Made by a program: the position numbers and the translations under genes. A stretch of DNA of 21,771 bases from Saccoglossus kowalevskii (taxonomy: Eukaryota > Hemichordata > Enteropneusta > Harrimaniidae): assembly GCF_000003605.2 (NCBI RefSeq), contig NW_003135348.1, forward strand, positions 209,984 to 231,754, in the 5' to 3' direction. Below the pieces are notes generated by a model that ran no database searches, was not told where the DNA came from, and worked only from the letters and a program-made list of their open reading frames with translations. Shown one piece after another: positions 1-9,352 of this stretch (its first letter is position 1; every line of letters starts with the position of its first letter).

Positions 1-637
1 TTGAAAAGAAAATTTGCGTCACTGAAATCGACAATGTTCAGCCAATGTTGAAATCAACAACTTGAACGTGTCCGAGAACCAGTAGCGTTTGTGTGTGTAT
101 GTATCTAAACTTGCGTTGTTGAAATCGACAATAAAACAGTCACGGGAGTAAGTCAAAAACAGTCAGTGAAACGGATGCGTCACTGGGTGTGTTGTGTGGC
201 ATATAACATCTGGAAATAAAATGCCGCCACGGCAACAGACGTGAAAGAAGGTGACAATTGTTGACCAATGACCAGTTTACACCTCGACATTCACAACTGG
301 CCGAGTTGTGCATTTTTTTCTTGGCCGAGTTCGATTGTATTCGTAGAGGGAGGAATGTCCAAACGGAAAAACACCGTGCATGCGGACGATGTCCCCCCCC
401 CCTTTTTTTATTTTTTTGGCTTAAATATTGTGTTTTTTAAAAATGTTGACAGAGATATACTGTTATTTTCACTGTTAATTTTAGAGAAGATGTATGTGTT
501 ATTATTTGTATTTGTAATGTCTTCTTTGCACTCTCAGAATAATATCTCTCGCTCTTTATTGAAGTGTGTGCACTTCAAAATAAGGTGTTTTTCATCATAT
601 GTACATATTCTCTTCTCCATTTGTATTTTTGACTCCA
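1..637. other. No gene seen; AT-rich repeat-flanking DNA
   Basis: No exon with conserved coding sequence was recognised. The stretch contains a short repeated motif (GAAATCGACAAT near 25 and again near 121), a C-run followed by a T-run near 393-410, and open frames that run through low-complexity DNA. It probably flanks or belongs to the repeat block that follows. Confidence 0.5.
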
Positions 638-652
638 GTGTGCGAAGCACAC
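638..652. repeat. Perfect short hairpin at the head of the repeat block
   Basis: GTGTGC-GAA-GCACAC is a perfect 6-bp stem with a 3-base loop. It lies just before the TG microsatellite and the degenerate array, so it may mark the left end of a composite repeat element. Confidence 0.6.
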
Positions 653-672
653 AATGGAAGTCTTTGCAGTTA

Positions 673-738
673 GTGTGTGTGTGTGTGTGTGTGCGTGTGT
701 GTATGTGTGTATGTATGTATGTATGTGTATATGTGTGT
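673..738 (+). repeat. (TG)n / (TATG)n microsatellite
   Basis: A run of TG dinucleotides is interrupted by CG and passes into ATGT/TATG tetranucleotides. It creates spurious long open frames on both strands (Val/Cys-rich on plus, His/Thr-rich on minus) that should not be read as genes. Confidence 0.9.
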
Positions 739-748
739 CCGTCTGTTC

Positions 749-1755
749 CACTGATATCTCAAGAACCATACATTGATTTTTGATGAAACTTGGTGCATAG
801 ATGCTCTGGGCCAATGCGCAGATTTGATTGGGTTTTGGTAAAAATTCATGCATATTAATTACCTAATTTGCATGATAATTAGCTTATTTTTAGCTGTTCC
901 ATGACTGTTTCACTGATATCTAAAGAACCACTCATTGGATTTTGATGAAACTTGGCACATAGATGCTCCAAACTAATGCGCAGATTTGATTAGTTTTGGG
1001 TAAAAATCTGCAATATTAATTACTTAATTTGCATAATTATTAATCAATTTTCGGCTTTTCCCACTGATATCTCAAGTACTAATCATCACATTTCAATAAA
1101 ACTTGGTACATAGATGTTATAGGACACTGCACAAACCTGATTTTTAGGGTAATATCAGTACATATTAATTACCTAATTTGCATAATTAATTAATTTTCAG
1201 CTTTTGATATTTCAAGTAGTAATCATCACATTTCAATGACATTTGTTACATAGATCTTCTAGGACTATGCAGAGAACTGATTAGTTTTAATTGGGTATTA
1301 ATTACCTAATTTGTATAATTTTCCACTGATATATAAGGAACCACAAATTGGATTTTAATGAAACTTTTAAAGAGAACTATGCAAAGACCCAAATAGTTTT
1401 TGGTAAATATTTATGCTTATTAATCACCTAATTAACATAATTAATTAACACTGATATCTCAATTACTGATCATCACATTTGAATAAAATTTGGTACATAA
1501 ATGCTCTAGGATAATAAACAGGCCTGATTAATATTGGGTTAAAATTTGTTCATATTAATTCACTATTTTAATTCTCTAGTTAGTATAATAATTCATAATT
1601 GTTTTGTTCTGTTCTGTTCATATTAGTTACCTGATTTACATAATTAGTTTTCAGCTTTTCCATCAATATCTCATGTACAAGTAATTTTTAATTAATTTTT
1701 AATGTGTCTTCAATACTCTTGGCACACGGGAGTTCTTTCTAAGCTTTCTTTGATT
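749..1755 (+). repeat. Degenerate tandem array, units of about 120-150 bp
   Basis: About six to seven imperfect units each begin with a version of CACTGATATCTCAAG. They then carry a version of GATGAAACTTGGTACATAGATG and end in TTAATTACCTAATTTGCAT. Unit starts lie near 749, 909, 1060, 1203, 1323, 1448 and, more decayed, 1660. Units have diverged strongly from each other. The last 431 bases (1325-1755) recur in inverted orientation at 21354-21771 with far higher identity than neighbouring units share, so the ordered array was copied as a block. Confidence 0.8.
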
Positions 1756-1859
1756 GGTGTTGTTCTTCTGTCTAATTCAATTCCTAAATTGTGATCACTC
1801 AGACAAAATTTAGACAGACATTGCCTCTGAATAAAATTAGTACTGTCAAGTAATTTTCC

Positions 1860-3560
1860 ATTTCAAATTCTTTTTTAAAAATACTTCATGTTCTTAATCT
1901 GTTACCTTGTCCAGTTGTGCCTTTGATATTTCTAATTTGATTTTTCCATGTCTGTTTATATGTATCTGTCAGCTGTGATTGTAATTCCTTTGTTAGTTGT
2001 TTTCTATTTTTACCATTGTAGGTTTCTTTATCATTTCCAAGTTCACACTCATCAAGAATATTTTTAATCCAGTTTATGTTATTTTTTTCTGATTTTTTTA
2101 ATGCATCTTGAAGGATGTGACTTTCTGGTAGAGATTTCAATCTGTGCCAGTATTTTATTGTGGCAATGTGTATTGTTTTTATAGTTTCTTTAGTACTGTT
2201 TTTTAAATACGGTACCTACTTTTCACCATCACTTCATTTACCATTGTAGTTATGGTGCTCGCCATTTCTACCTTGTAGCTTTGCTACCTACATATACTAA
2301 TAAATTCTTTGTAGTACAATACCAATGTATCTACCAGTAGAGCTACCTCTACCATCTAACATTCCTGTAGTTACAGTTATTCGGTAACTACCTTGTAGTC
2401 GCAGTCACGCTGCTTCTACCGTTACTCTGTAGTTGCAGTCAGGCTGCTTCTACCATATATCATTGTAGTTGTAGTCATGCTACATCTACCAGGACATCTC
2501 ATTTACTAATTTTAACCCATTTTTATACAGTGTTGATGGTTATACTTTTGTTTATGCATTTTTTACTATTCTGATACGTTTTTGGGGGTATTTTCGCATT
2601 TCTCTGTTAGCTTTCGTTGCTTTAGTGCAGCTTAGATGGGATTCGGTGAGCCTCCCCCCCCTTATTGGCAATATATATATTTTTCATTGTACTACAGTGT
2701 CTGCGTCATAAATATCTGCTTTAATTTTGATAGGAAACCTGCCAAGTTCACCCCTTATACCTATTGTGGGTGTCATTTTATTAACGCCAAGAATAAAACG
2801 ATAAAATGAGCTACAAACCTGTTCTAAGACATTGTTGACATTTAATAATTCACATTCCCATATTTCTGAACTGTACATTCAAATTGACGATACAAGTTGG
2901 TCAAACATTTTGATACATATAGTTGGTGATATCATTTTATTACTTCGTATAGTGTTTCTTATTGTGAATAATGCTTTCATGGCTTTATTTTTATTTTTAT
3001 TTTTCAACATTTGGTTGTTGAGCTTAAAATTTCCATTGGGGGTGAAAGTTACGCCCCGGTAACTGAATTCTTTTACTGAGTTTATATTTTGATTATTTAT
3101 TTTGAAGCTTTTATTTTTTAATAAAAGTTTACCTTTATTGAAGATAATCATACCCATAAATCTTTCTTTTCTTTGTATTTACAGTGAGGTTCCATTCAGT
3201 GCAGTAATTTATTGAGGCAATTTTGTAGGCCTTCTGCAGTGTTGGATACTAGAACCAGGTCGTTCGCATATTGAATACAGCTTAAGGGATTACCATTAAT
3301 TAATACAGGGTTAAATAGGAAGATACTGAATAATGTTGGGGACAGATTACATCCTTGTTTTACCCCACAAGTGGATTCAAAGCTCTCATTACCACCTGAT
3401 GGCAGCTTAACTTTATATTCAGTGTTTGTGTACATACCGGTAGATTTAATTACTAAGATTGTAAAGATTTCCGTTATCACCTAAATTTTGTAATTTCAAG
3501 TATAAGCCATCTCTTCAAACATGGTCAAATGCTTTTCCTTTTCGTCAATGAAACAACTAT
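1860..3560 (-). mobile_element. Decayed non-LTR (LINE) retrotransposon, RT C-terminal part
   Basis: Read on the minus strand, the segment starts near 3560 with a remnant of RT motif A (a CFID...FDHV-like stretch). Next comes the motif-B region GVKQGCNLSPTLFSIFLF (about 3330-3390), then the catalytic box as YANDL (about 3260) instead of YADDL. The typical post-RT region with ILGVNKMTPTIGIRGELGRF follows near 2730-2800. After an interruption (about 2196-2690) it continues with ATIKYWHRLKSLPES near 2130-2180 and a Lys-rich tail to about 1886. The reading frame jumps near 3215 and again near 3157. The 5' half (endonuclease and early RT) is absent, as in a 5'-truncated dead copy. The clade was not determined. 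Confidence 0.85.
2196..2690. mobile_element. Insertion interrupting the LINE remnant
   Basis: LINE coding homology stops near 2690 (after GRFPIKIKADI on the minus strand) and resumes near 2195 (TIKTIHIATIKYWHRLK). The 490 bp between are foreign. They contain imperfect repeats of about 35-45 bp built on TGTAGTTGCAGTCATGCT and CTTCTACC (clearest at 2385-2490) and a C-run near 2652. No coding capacity or clear terminal repeats were recognised, so the element class is unknown. Confidence 0.55.
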
Positions 3561-3598
3561 ATACAAATGTAGTATGTTGTTTAAATAAACAACAGCTA

Positions 3599-3805
3599 CT
3601 GTAAAAGGATTAATTATTCACTGGGTTTTAATTTTGCTAATTTCGCTGACTGGAAAATGCGCTAAATTAAAACCCAGTGAATATGTAATATTTAGCATAG
3701 AATGCATTGTCTAAATGATGAAACAGTGAATTTAAAACCCACTGAATATGCCTGAAATGGTAAATCAGCGAAATTTAAACCCAGTGAAAATTAGTCATTT
3801 TACAG
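3599..3805. mobile_element. MITE copy 1, CTGTAAAA termini with TA duplication
   Basis: The element starts CTGTAAAA and ends TTTTACAG, flanked on both sides by TA (3597-3598, 3806-3807). The interior is largely palindromic, with CACTGGGTTTTAA on one arm and TTAAACCCAGTG on the other. A TA target duplication with short terminal inverted repeats and no coding capacity fits a Tc1/mariner-type MITE. Related copies lie at 8061, 19278 and probably 16345 and 19601. Confidence 0.8.
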
Positions 3806-3867
3806 TAGCTTAAAAAATAACAAACTAAATTAAACAATTAGAAAATTAAATCAATAAGTAACATTTG

Positions 3868-4040
3868 TACGTAGGAATGACTGTAGTTCACTGATCCAGA
3901 TGGCATGTTGTATGGTTAACCATCAAAAAGTTTTAGCATGTTTAAGTTGTCAAGGTTACAATTATGTACTATAATATATGGACGTATGAATGACTGTAAT
4001 TCACTGACCCAGACAGCATGATGTCACATGTCTACCATTG
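3868..4040 (+). repeat. Diverged direct repeat upstream of the pentraxin gene
   Basis: A block of about 45 bp around GAATGACTGTAGTTCACTGA (from about 3869) recurs about 110 bp later (from about 3979) with roughly seven or eight mismatches by eye. It lies just before the pentraxin start codon, so it may be part of the promoter, though a decayed mobile repeat is equally possible. Confidence 0.5.
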
Positions 4041-4126
4041 TTTATGGTATTGATTTTACATCTTAATGTGGTGAATACAAATAACGTAGAAACTTGGCAA
4101 GTGGTCACTGTAGATTCCAATTAACC

Positions 4127-4508
4127 ATGTCTGTTTCTATTGCAAAGTTGTTCTATTTCATCCTCATTCTGGTACTGGTCATTGCCATGGGAATAATTTT
4201 TAGAACACCTGGCATGCACAGGTTTTTTGACTATCAACAGCGATACATTTATGACAGTAAATGTGCATATACGTTTTTATTACCGCGTGGAGACTCTGTG
4301 GATGTGTGCCCCGATATGGCGGAGGTGGTCTTAAAAGTAACAAACCATGAGCAGCTGAAGCGGAAAGTGGAGTCCCTGGAAAAGACAGTTTTAGAACAGA
4401 GAGTACAACTTAAACATCTACAAGAGCAGATTAACCAAACCAATAATGTTGATGACATGAAGAGGATGTCACTGTCTAGTCAAACCAGTACTCACAGCGA
4501 CAGCAATG
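4127..4508 (+). CDS. Membrane pentraxin, exon 1 (TM anchor and coiled coil)
   Basis: This exon encodes residues 1-127 of a 346-residue protein. The ATG at 4127 is the first in frame and lies just before a hydrophobic segment (residues about 7-25, FYFILILVLVIAMGIIF). There is no cleavage-site-like stretch after it, so a type II membrane anchor is more likely than a cleaved signal peptide. Residues about 72-108 (NHEQLKRKVESLEKTV onward) form a heptad-rich, charged coiled coil with an NQT glycosylation sequon. Cys46 and Cys61 lie between anchor and coil. The exon ends AATG with donor GTAATG, leaving one base that joins in frame to the exon at 5659. The TM, coiled coil and pentraxin order is that of the neuronal pentraxin receptor type, though orthology is unproven. 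Confidence 0.8.
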
Positions 4509-5658
4509 GTAATGTACTCACTCACATTATAACTTATATTTAACATACATGTGAAACTTAACCTTTTCACTACCAGTTCCCTCAAATTCACAAAATAGTC
4601 CAGTTAATAGTCTGCACTTTCCTTCAGAAGATTATGGAAAAATAGCCAAATTTTTGAGTTAAAAACTGAAAATTGACTCAAATTCTGTCTGTTGGCTCCA
4701 AAATTAGGGTTCATTTCCAGAAATATTGAAGAATGTAAGAAAAAAAGTGTCAACAAATTTAGGCAAGAAAGTCTGAGGTCCGAAGATGACAAAGGTAGAA
4801 ATTGGACATGTGCAATCAATAAGAGGCTGCAGTGTGAGTCAATATAAATACAAAATTATAAACTAAAGCTCCAAACTAAATTAACGCCAATGTTTCCACT
4901 TGTGTTCAATGCCTCCAATAGTTTTGTTGGCCAATGGTCATTAAACTATCTTTTTAACAAATATTTTATTATTCTAAAACAATTTAATTGATAAGACGAA
5001 ATAGTTCAGGCCACAGAATGAAAATATATTCTGTATATTTTTACCCATCACCAACGTATTGGCGGAACTTGAAATTTCAAGAATTATGCAGACCATTTGT
5101 TAGAAAGATGACATGCAACTTTACAAACACTTTGTGTTTTGTTCAATCTAGACTTGGCGGCGACGGCGACGTCGTTCCATAGACACAAACACAGCTTTAT
5201 TAGATCATTTCATTATCATACTAGACGGGGGTAAAGTACAGTTTTTCAAAATGATACACTTTTATATTTATTTTGATTTGTGTTAACATTCTTGAATCAC
5301 ATACATCTAGAAATGTCAGAAATACGTCATATTCGAAGATACGTCAGAAGTGAAGAATGGATATTAAGTACGTACACTAATTTAGCAATTAAATAATCCT
5401 GTTGACGATCCCCATAAAATAGTGAATCGCGCTAAGCACCACGGCACCAAGTCTAGAACAAAGCAAAAGGCATTGAAGTGTCTTGTAAAGTTGCAAGCCA
5501 TCTTACTGACGAACTGATATTCCAAATGTGATGTGAACATTTGTACAGCATTCATTTCCATTTTTAATGTAATAGATTCAATAAATGTGTGAATTGTATG
5601 AATATGTATGAATTGTGAGAATACCAGCCTTTATGATATCATTTTTTATCTATTTCAG
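4509..5658 (+). other. Intron of the membrane pentraxin gene
   Basis: This is a 1150-bp intron bounded by GTAATG and TTTCAG. It is AT-rich, and no other exon, RNA gene or clear mobile element was recognised in it. A small GGCGAC triplet run lies near 5156-5172. Confidence 0.75.
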
Positions 5659-6317
5659 AAATTAATAATGTAATGAAAACTTTCAACTTCAGTGGAAATT
5701 CATCCGTCGTGTTATCAAGTCAAGATGGTATCCCGCATATGAAGGATTACACAATGTGTTTGTGGATGAAGAATACAAATTTTAGTGACGAGCAACGAGA
5801 ACTTGTTCACTACGAAACATCTCATTCTTTGAAACAATATCCATTTTATTATAGTATTACTTTGTTGACGCATCGGATATGCATTCAACATATGAAAGGG
5901 TCCATGTGTGCTCCCCCGAATCCCTCCTCTTATTTTCCATCTGATGGTCTGTGGCATCATATTTGTTTAGAGGTTGTTGATGGGAGTAAAATGGTAGTGT
6001 ACGTTGATGGAATTCATCCAAATCAATCATCATGGATGTACCCATTTGGTAACACTTCAAAAACCTTGCTAGCAAATGGCGATATATATCTTGGCCATAA
6101 TCATGGTGTTACCATACTTGACAGATCTAAATCTTTTGTTGGGAAAATTACACAGTTTAATATGTGGGATAGACAACTTGGTTCACAAGAGATTTCTCAG
6201 TTGGTGATGCCGTGTAGTGCAAGTGGTAACATTATTTCTTGGTCAAATACAATTAATGAAGGCAGTTATACGGTGCACAATGTTGAAGAGGAAGTGTCAG
6301 ATATTTGCTCAAAGTGA
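5659..6317 (+). CDS. Membrane pentraxin, exon 2 (pentraxin/LamG domain)
   Basis: Residues 128-346 follow acceptor TATTTCAG, in frame with exon 1, and end at TGA. The domain starts near residue 133 (MKTFNFSGNSSVVL). Two cysteines in the positions of the conserved pentraxin disulphide are visible: Cys161 in MCLWMK and Cys230 in WHHICLEV. YVDG (242-245), DIYLG and the hallmark FVGKITQFNMWDRQLGSQEI also identify the fold. The signature H-x-C-x-[ST]-W is only half kept (HICLEV). The acidic calcium-ligand loop normally before the last hallmark is shortened, and the usual VGD is VGK, so calcium-dependent ligand binding is probably weakened or lost. Expected topology is extracellular and oligomeric through the coil. 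The function of the family member is unknown. Confidence 0.88.
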
Positions 6318-6676
6318 TTCTGTGTATAATGTAAATATTTTCAAAATGAAAATCATTAAATGCGGTGAGTGCACCATTTTTTTATGTTTTGATTCAAAAT
6401 GGCCGACTGTTGGCCAATATGTTTCTTGGTTTTTTGAGTCATTTCTCAGCCAATACTTTGAGTGATTTGGTTCAAAGTTGGTATAGTGACATTTAAGTCA
6501 TAATAGTTGATATGTGTATATTACGTTTTTGTGATTGGATTTTATTTTTAACAAATTGTTATAATATGGACACAAGACTCATTTTGTCACACTTTTTGTT
6601 TTGTTTGTTTTTAACTTTATTACCTTCTACATGTGTAGAAACCAAAAAAGAATTGTCAAATTTTCTTTAACGTTGT

Positions 6677-6682
6677 AATAAA
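6677..6682 (+). terminator. Candidate poly(A) signal AATAAA
   Basis: AATAAA lies 360 bases after the pentraxin stop codon and directly before an ATTCT repeat. It could end the pentraxin mRNA. Alternatively it is the tail of an inserted retroelement, many of which end in AATAAA followed by a short tandem repeat. Confidence 0.5.
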
Positions 6683-6687
6683 GCAAT

Positions 6688-6710
6688 ATTCTATTCTATT
6701 CTATTCTATT
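6688..6710 (+). repeat. (ATTCT)n microsatellite
   Basis: Four to five copies of a pentanucleotide ATTCT follow the AATAAA. This arrangement is common at 3' ends of non-LTR retrotransposons, so part of 6318-6710 may be retroelement-derived. Confidence 0.85.
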
Positions 6711-7477
6711 TTGCTGTATGTCTTCTCTGATTCATATGCACATGTGTTCAGTCAAAACACTTTGTTACTTACAGGTGTGTTGATCAATTAGGGCTAAATG
6801 TGTACACCACCAATAAAAGTGTGGGCTTTTTTTTCACTTATTTTGCTACTGCCCTCTGTTGTTAAACTTGCAAAATTTGTTTCTTAAATTATTTCAGCCA
6901 AAAAAAAAAAAGAATCACCTTGCCACCCGAATTTTGAAAAACATTGTTTTTTGCAAGGAATTCATTGTATTTGTTTCCAGCGCTTGATAATGTATATATA
7001 AAAAACAGCAACTTGATGTAATTTATGCAAATTTTTGACAAATTTTTGACCTACTGTATTTGCTGTATTTTTAGCACCTGCACATAAGTATATGACAGTG
7101 GTATATGGTCAAAAACAAATGTTATGTGCACTTCTATTTGGGAATGCATTTCCAATAAAGTAATTCCCACTGTATATATTCTAGAAATATATATTCGGAA
7201 TAATCAGTTAATCATTCTCAAATTTGGGTTGTTTGATATACCATATTTGTTCTATTAGAAGTGCTTACTTTAATACATAATAAAAAAGGTATAACTGTAA
7301 TTTTAGTTTTGCATGCACTTCTATGAGAGATGCATTTTTAAAATACAGTAAAATACAGTATTTATCAAATATAACACAAAGTGCCAATTCATTATGGTAC
7401 ACTTGTTTACCACACATTCTATATTGTTTATTCTTTGCATTAATGACATGCCTTCAATAAATCTTTGCTGTTTGCAG

Positions 7478-7602
7478 AAGATACATATCAAGAAAGTTGT
7501 ACATTTAGAGGCTGTAGTTTTAGTTATCAGTATTTTGGGACAGTTTCTGTTAATATTCCTAATTTGTACTGGAACATTTTGTCAGTTATTGGAATAAATT
7601 AA
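7478..7602 (+). CDS. Possible terminal exon of an unrecognised gene
   Basis: A good acceptor (TCTTTGCTGTTTGCAG) is followed by an open frame in phase AA-GAT. It encodes 40 residues starting DTYQESCTFRGCSFSYQYFG and ending at TAA 7600-7602. AATAAA overlaps the end (7593-7598). The entry phase equals that of pentraxin exon 2, so exon 1 at 4127-4508 could splice to it. No homology was recognised, and a chance acceptor is quite possible. Confidence 0.2.
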
Positions 7603-7793
7603 GTTTCCTTGTCTGTGAGTGTTTTTTTTTTTCATCTCTTAAGATGAGCAACTTCATGCCATGTTAAGGATTTTTTTGTAAAATTTCTATACATTTGTTG
7701 GCACAGTTCTATGACTTATTAAAGTTGATAAAACGTGAAAGAAAATGGAAACACACTGTACTTGAGGACTGTGTATAACTAGCTTCGCCTCGC

Positions 7794-7898
7794 CTTGCCT
7801 TGCCATGCCTTGCCTCGTTTCACCTCACCTCACCTCACCTCACCTCACTTCACCTCACCTTGTCTCGCCTTGCCTCGCCTCGCCTCACCTCACTTCAT
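7794..7898 (+). repeat. Pentanucleotide minisatellite (CCTCG/CCTCA/CCTTG)n
   Basis: About 20 pentamer units of the form CCTYR make an almost pure pyrimidine-rich tract, with runs of CCTCA (7820-7858) and CCTCG/CCTTG at the flanks. The variants are clustered, which suggests local slippage. Confidence 0.9.
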
Positions 7899-8060
7899 CT
7901 ACACGATTAATACGTGATGTAGGTATAGCTAGCTAGGGTCACCAGCTTATCTCCATTAGGGTGCATGCTTCAAATTACATATCTGTCCAGCTACCCATGC
8001 TATTCGCATTCCAGCCAATCAGAACTTGTGTTACAAGATGCTTATGGCAAGAATGACTTA

Positions 8061-8264
8061 CTGTAAAACCATTTATTTTCACTGACATTTATTTTCACTA
8101 TTTTGACGAGTTCATCATATTAACTGTGTTTTAATTTCATGAATTTGTCAAGGAAACAATGAGTTTTATTGTTATTTTACATGTTCATGTAGATTTAATT
8201 TAGCAGATTTCACTTATCAAAAATAGCCAAATTAAAACCCAGTGAATAATTAATGAATTCACAG
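8061..8264. mobile_element. MITE copy 2, CTGTAAAA termini with TA duplication
   Basis: It begins CTGTAAAACC and ends TTCACAG, with TA on both sides (8059-8060, 8265-8266). TTATTTTCACTG near the left and TTAAAACCCAGTGAATAA near the right show the same internal motifs as the copy at 3599. There is no coding capacity. Confidence 0.75.
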
Positions 8265-9175
8265 TAGCCTCCTTTAGTAAGGCTAATTAGTTGACAGTCC
8301 CATTATAGAGCTGTTAATCTTATTTGCCTAGATAGATGGTCAGATGTAGATGACCTCAGACTAAAAGCAACCAGCGCCTCTAGAACTATATATTATATTG
8401 CCACCATGTTATTTGATAAGCTTAGAGGATATCGATATCACCCGCATGCCTTCATGCCTTCCGAGAGATGCAGCTAAGGGGTCATTCACCTCAGACATTT
8501 GTACTTTTTTTTTTTTGAAGACAGAAGTTTTGATATCTCAGCATAATTAAACCCATGTTTCGGAATTATGTAAAATTCTACTGTAAGTTGACAGTTCTAT
8601 ATCGAAAGTATTATAACAGTTTTTTAAATTACCATCATTCAATGGTGAAGCTATCACATATACAGAAACAAGTTACTTAGTATTCAACATATGCTAATAT
8701 CCAAGTTAAAATGGCGGTGCATGGTTGTAGTAATGTTTCATGATTTCGATGAGACTCGTAGGCACCCAGTACCATTGCTGACCAATTACATTCATGCGTG
8801 TAAAAAATACATTGTTCGTTTACATAACGTTCGAGCATGTGCTATAAGACGTCCCCCGTTGAAGGTCCGTATGCTGCAACTCGTCGTTTTATTCAATGTT
8901 TAAAGTGGCATTAAGCCTTCGTAATGTTGTTAAAACTCACTATATAGAGTCTATTGAGTGGTATTTGGGCTTGTGAAAATGCGCGGATAGCAAGAAATCG
9001 GCCCGAAACAGACAGTGACTGGGGAGAATTTTATTTTTTGGTAGGCCACCCGTAAACAGAGACCCGAACACCAGCTGCTCGGCTGTTACCCTAACCTAGC
9101 TGTCTCAATGGTTTAGACCCTTCTCATGTTTTCTGACTGAAAACAAAATTAATAGTATTTTGTTGTATAATGTAG

Positions 9176-9352
9176 GTGAGAAGAATCACATCAGCACTAG
9201 TTGCCGTGGGTAACGGGATGATAGAAGTTGATGATATTAAGACATCATTAGATCAACGACAATGCATTCAATTAACTGTGGCTCCCGCTGATGGACTTTA
9301 TTTACAAAATGTCTCGTATGATGAAAACGGTGAGTGTACAGACATATTGTGA
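9176..9352 (+). CDS. PUSL1: tRNA pseudouridine synthase (TruA family), C-terminal exon
   Basis: After acceptor ATGTAG, the frame reads VRRITSALVAVGNGMIEVDD and then TVAPADGLYLQNVSYDEN. This is the C-terminal signature of TruA-type synthases (the VRRM...LVAVG strand-helix and the APA.GL.L..V.Y strand). It is closest, from memory of the family, to PUSL1, the mitochondrial tRNA enzyme. The exon carries no catalytic aspartate, because that lies in an earlier exon which is not visible here. If not spliced at GTGAGT (9330), the frame ends at TGA 9350-9352, giving a short tail and making this the last exon. If it is spliced there, the exon ends at 9329 and a further exon follows. The nearest later signal is ATTAAA at 9710. 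It could also be a fragment left by duplication. Confidence 0.8.
   Translation: MRRITSALVAVGNGMIEVDDIKTSLDQRQCIQLTVAPADGLYLQNVSYDENGECTDIL

Larger units (their letters stand above)
6711..9175. other. Intergenic or intronic region, no confident gene
   Basis: The region is AT-rich DNA with T-runs, a pentanucleotide minisatellite (7794-7898), a MITE (8061-8264) and one possible terminal exon (7478-7602). I looked for upstream exons of the pseudouridine synthase that resumes at 9176 (the catalytic SRTDAGVHA-type motif) and recognised none. Positions 8690-9110 are locally richer in CpG, but no conserved protein was seen. Confidence 0.5.

Noticed and set aside
268-783. 171-codon plus-strand open frame
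   Set aside because: It runs through a C-run, T-runs and the TG microsatellite, giving Cys/Val repeats. There is no domain and its end lies in the repeat array.
575-853. 92-codon minus-strand frame rich in His and Thr
   Set aside because: It is the reverse reading of the TG/TATG microsatellite.
4094-4126. Earlier start for the membrane pentraxin
   Set aside because: The upstream extension begins at TTG, not ATG. The ATG at 4127 places the hydrophobic segment correctly.
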